From: Bryobacteraceae bacterium
GTDB lineage: Bacteria > Acidobacteriota > Terriglobia > Bryobacterales > Bryobacteraceae
Length of the DNA: 64,000 bases
Direction: 5' to 3'
Assembly: GCA_947458745.1 (NCBI GenBank)
Contig: CANGYQ010000004.1
Span: 248,001-312,000 of the forward strand
Of the stretch, positions 62,864 through 64,000 are shown piece after piece. The translations under genes and the position numbers were made by a program. How positions within the stretch are numbered: position 1 is the stretch's first letter; every line of letters begins with the position of its first letter. The notes below the pieces were generated by a model. The model had not been told where the DNA came from. It saw nothing but the letters and a program-made list of their open reading frames with translations, and did no database searches.

Positions 62864-63558
62864 AACGTGCCGTTTGTTTACTTTCGGGCGGCCTCGATTC
62901 AGCCACCACGCTCGCCTGCGCGCGGCGCGATGGGTTTGAGAGCTATGCCCTGTCGTTCGATTACGGCCAGCGCCACCGGGTGGAATTGGCAGCCGCGGTG
63001 CTTGTCGCGCAGCAACTGGGCGCGGCCGGGCACCAGACGATGCGGATTGATCTGCGAGCGTTTGGCGGGTCGGCTTTGACGGCGGAAATCGATGTGCCGA
63101 AGCATGACCAAGTAGAAGACTTGGGCGCGGGCATCCCCATCACTTATGTCCCAGCGCGGAACACGGTATTTCTGTCGTTCGCCCTGGCCTGGGCGGAAGT
63201 GCTGGGCGCTTCCGACATCTACCTGGGCGTGAATGCCGTCGACTATTCCGGCTACCCGGACTGCCGCCCGGAGTTCATTCAAGCCTTCGAACAAATGGCC
63301 AATCTGGCCACCAAGGCGGGCGTCGAAGGGATGCAACGGCTGCACATTCACACGCCGCTGATCACGCTGACCAAGGCGCAGATCATTACCCTGGGTGCGG
63401 AACTGGGCGTCGACTATGGTTTAACCCATTCCTGCTACGACCCTTCGCCCAACGGCCAACCCTGCGGGCACTGCGATTCCTGTCTGTTGCGCTTGAAGGG
63501 CTTTGAAGAGGCTGGCCTCACTGATCCCCTGCCCTATGCGGCGGCAGGCCCGGCATGA
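62860..63558 (+). CDS. queC: 7-cyano-7-deazaguanine (preQ0) synthase
   Basis: The protein is 232 aa from ATG 62860, overlapping the MFS stop as ATGA. The ATP-pyrophosphatase P-loop is [15 protein letters not shown], and [12 protein letters not shown] follows. The C-terminal zinc site is in [20 protein letters not shown]. QueC converts 7-carboxy-7-deazaguanine to preQ0 using ATP and ammonia, in the pathway to queuosine in tRNA. The next gene encodes the preceding enzyme QueE, also ATGA-coupled. The family and key residues are complete. Confidence 0.97.
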   Translation: MKRAVCLLSGGLDSATTLACARRDGFESYALSFDYGQRHRVELAAAVLVAQQLGAAGHQTMRIDLRAFGGSALTAEIDVPKHDQVEDLGAGIPITYVPARNTVFLSFALAWAEVLGASDIYLGVNAVDYSGYPDCRPEFIQAFEQMANLATKAGVEGMQRLHIHTPLITLTKAQIITLGAELGVDYGLTHSCYDPSPNGQPCGHCDSCLLRLKGFEEAGLTDPLPYAAAGPA

Positions 63559-64000
63559 AGATCTCCGAGATCTTCTATTCACTGCAAGGCGAAGGCACGC
63601 TGCTGGGTGTCCCCAGCGTGTTTGTCCGCACCTCTGGCTGCAATCTAAGGTGCGTCTGGTGCGATACGCCCTATACATCGTGGCAGCCCGAGGGTGACGA
63701 AAAGAGCATCGCCCAAATTGTCACTGCCGTGCGGGCCTTTGGCTGCTCCCATGTGGTGGTCACCGGCGGCGAGCCGATGATCGCGCCCGGCATCGCGGAC
63801 TTGACGATCGCCCTGGCCAACAGCAGCCATCACATCACCATCGAGACGGCAGGTACGGTGGCGGCTCCGGTGGCTTGCGACCTGATGAGTATTTCGCCCA
63901 AGCTGGCCAATTCCACGCCCCTGGAACGCGACGGTGGCCGGTGGGCTGCCCAACATGACCGCGTCCGCTACGCCCCACGCGTACTGCGCCGCCTGATGAG
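63555..64000 (+). CDS. queE: 7-carboxy-7-deazaguanine synthase, N-terminal part (3' end outside window)
   Basis: The radical SAM enzyme starts at ATG 63555 ([20 protein letters not shown]) inside the queC stop. [20 protein letters not shown] gives the Cx3Cx2C cluster motif, and [10 protein letters not shown] is the GGE SAM motif. About 148 codons are present and the frame is still open at the right edge. QueE converts 6-carboxytetrahydropterin to 7-carboxy-7-deazaguanine. QueD and QueF may lie beyond the edge. Confidence 0.96.
   Translation, partial: MKISEIFYSLQGEGTLLGVPSVFVRTSGCNLRCVWCDTPYTSWQPEGDEKSIAQIVTAVRAFGCSHVVVTGGEPMIAPGIADLTIALANSSHHITIETAGTVAAPVACDLMSISPKLANSTPLERDGGRWAAQHDRVRYAPRVLRRLM

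Overview
The window is about 64 kb of GC-rich bacterial chromosome. Its gene content points to an Acidobacteriota of the Solibacter/Bryobacter type (Bryobacterales/Solibacterales). Supporting evidence: six very large Oar-like TonB-dependent receptors with N-terminal carboxypeptidase-regulatory domains; a Solibacter-type C-terminal domain (TIGR03437-like) on a secreted serine hydrolase; a DUF1549/DUF1553 + DUF1501 pair; Tat-like signals on metabolic enzymes; a PEP-CTERM protein; and TIGR02999-type ECF sigma regulation. I see no insertion sequences, prophage, CRISPR array or rRNA. The genus is an inference from gene content only.

Layout. 0-7 kb: the tail of an MBL-fold hydrolase, a PEP-CTERM gene broken by an in-frame TAA, a DegT aminotransferase, tRNA-Leu(UAG), an amidohydrolase, a soluble NarL-type two-component pair and a split transketolase. 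7-14 kb: two tandem paralogous outer-membrane receptors. 14-17 kb: hemB, a VapBC-like toxin-antitoxin pair and a Tat-exported sugar isomerase-like protein. 17-36 kb: four more receptors interleaved with sugar-acid-type catabolic genes. One likely operon runs receiver > degenerate enolase-superfamily protein > galactonate-dehydratase-like enzyme > esterase. A TauE-type permease and an isocitrate/isopropylmalate-dehydrogenase-family enzyme lie nearby.

36-46 kb: an alcohol dehydrogenase, a cysteine-cluster protein, a seven-haem TPR lipoprotein, a beta-lactamase-fold hydrolase, a membrane two-component system and a Q/K/G-rich membrane protein. 45.6-53.5 kb: a tightly packed six-gene minus-strand operon (pseudo-receiver/anti-sigma-type kinase, APC permease, PIG-L deacetylase, DUF1549/1553, DUF1501, lipoprotein methyltransferase) divergent from an ECF sigma factor. 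53.5-54.0 kb: a 472-base gene-free region with three strong hairpins, two sharing an identical apical loop and the last ending in a T8 terminator. This is the best candidate for an undescribed element. 54-64 kb: a Memo-family protein, an SDR + pterin dehydratase + AmiE/NamZ-like fusion operon, a beta-oxidation multienzyme, an MDR reductase, and an MFS-queC-queE operon that runs off the right edge.

Two themes recur. Outer-membrane uptake (receptors) is paired with sugar-acid and cell-wall catabolism. Many start codons have a TAnnnT hexamer 5-8 bases upstream and no Shine-Dalgarno sequence, which suggests frequent leaderless transcripts. Everything here was read by eye. Family names rest on motifs and overall resemblance, not on database searches.
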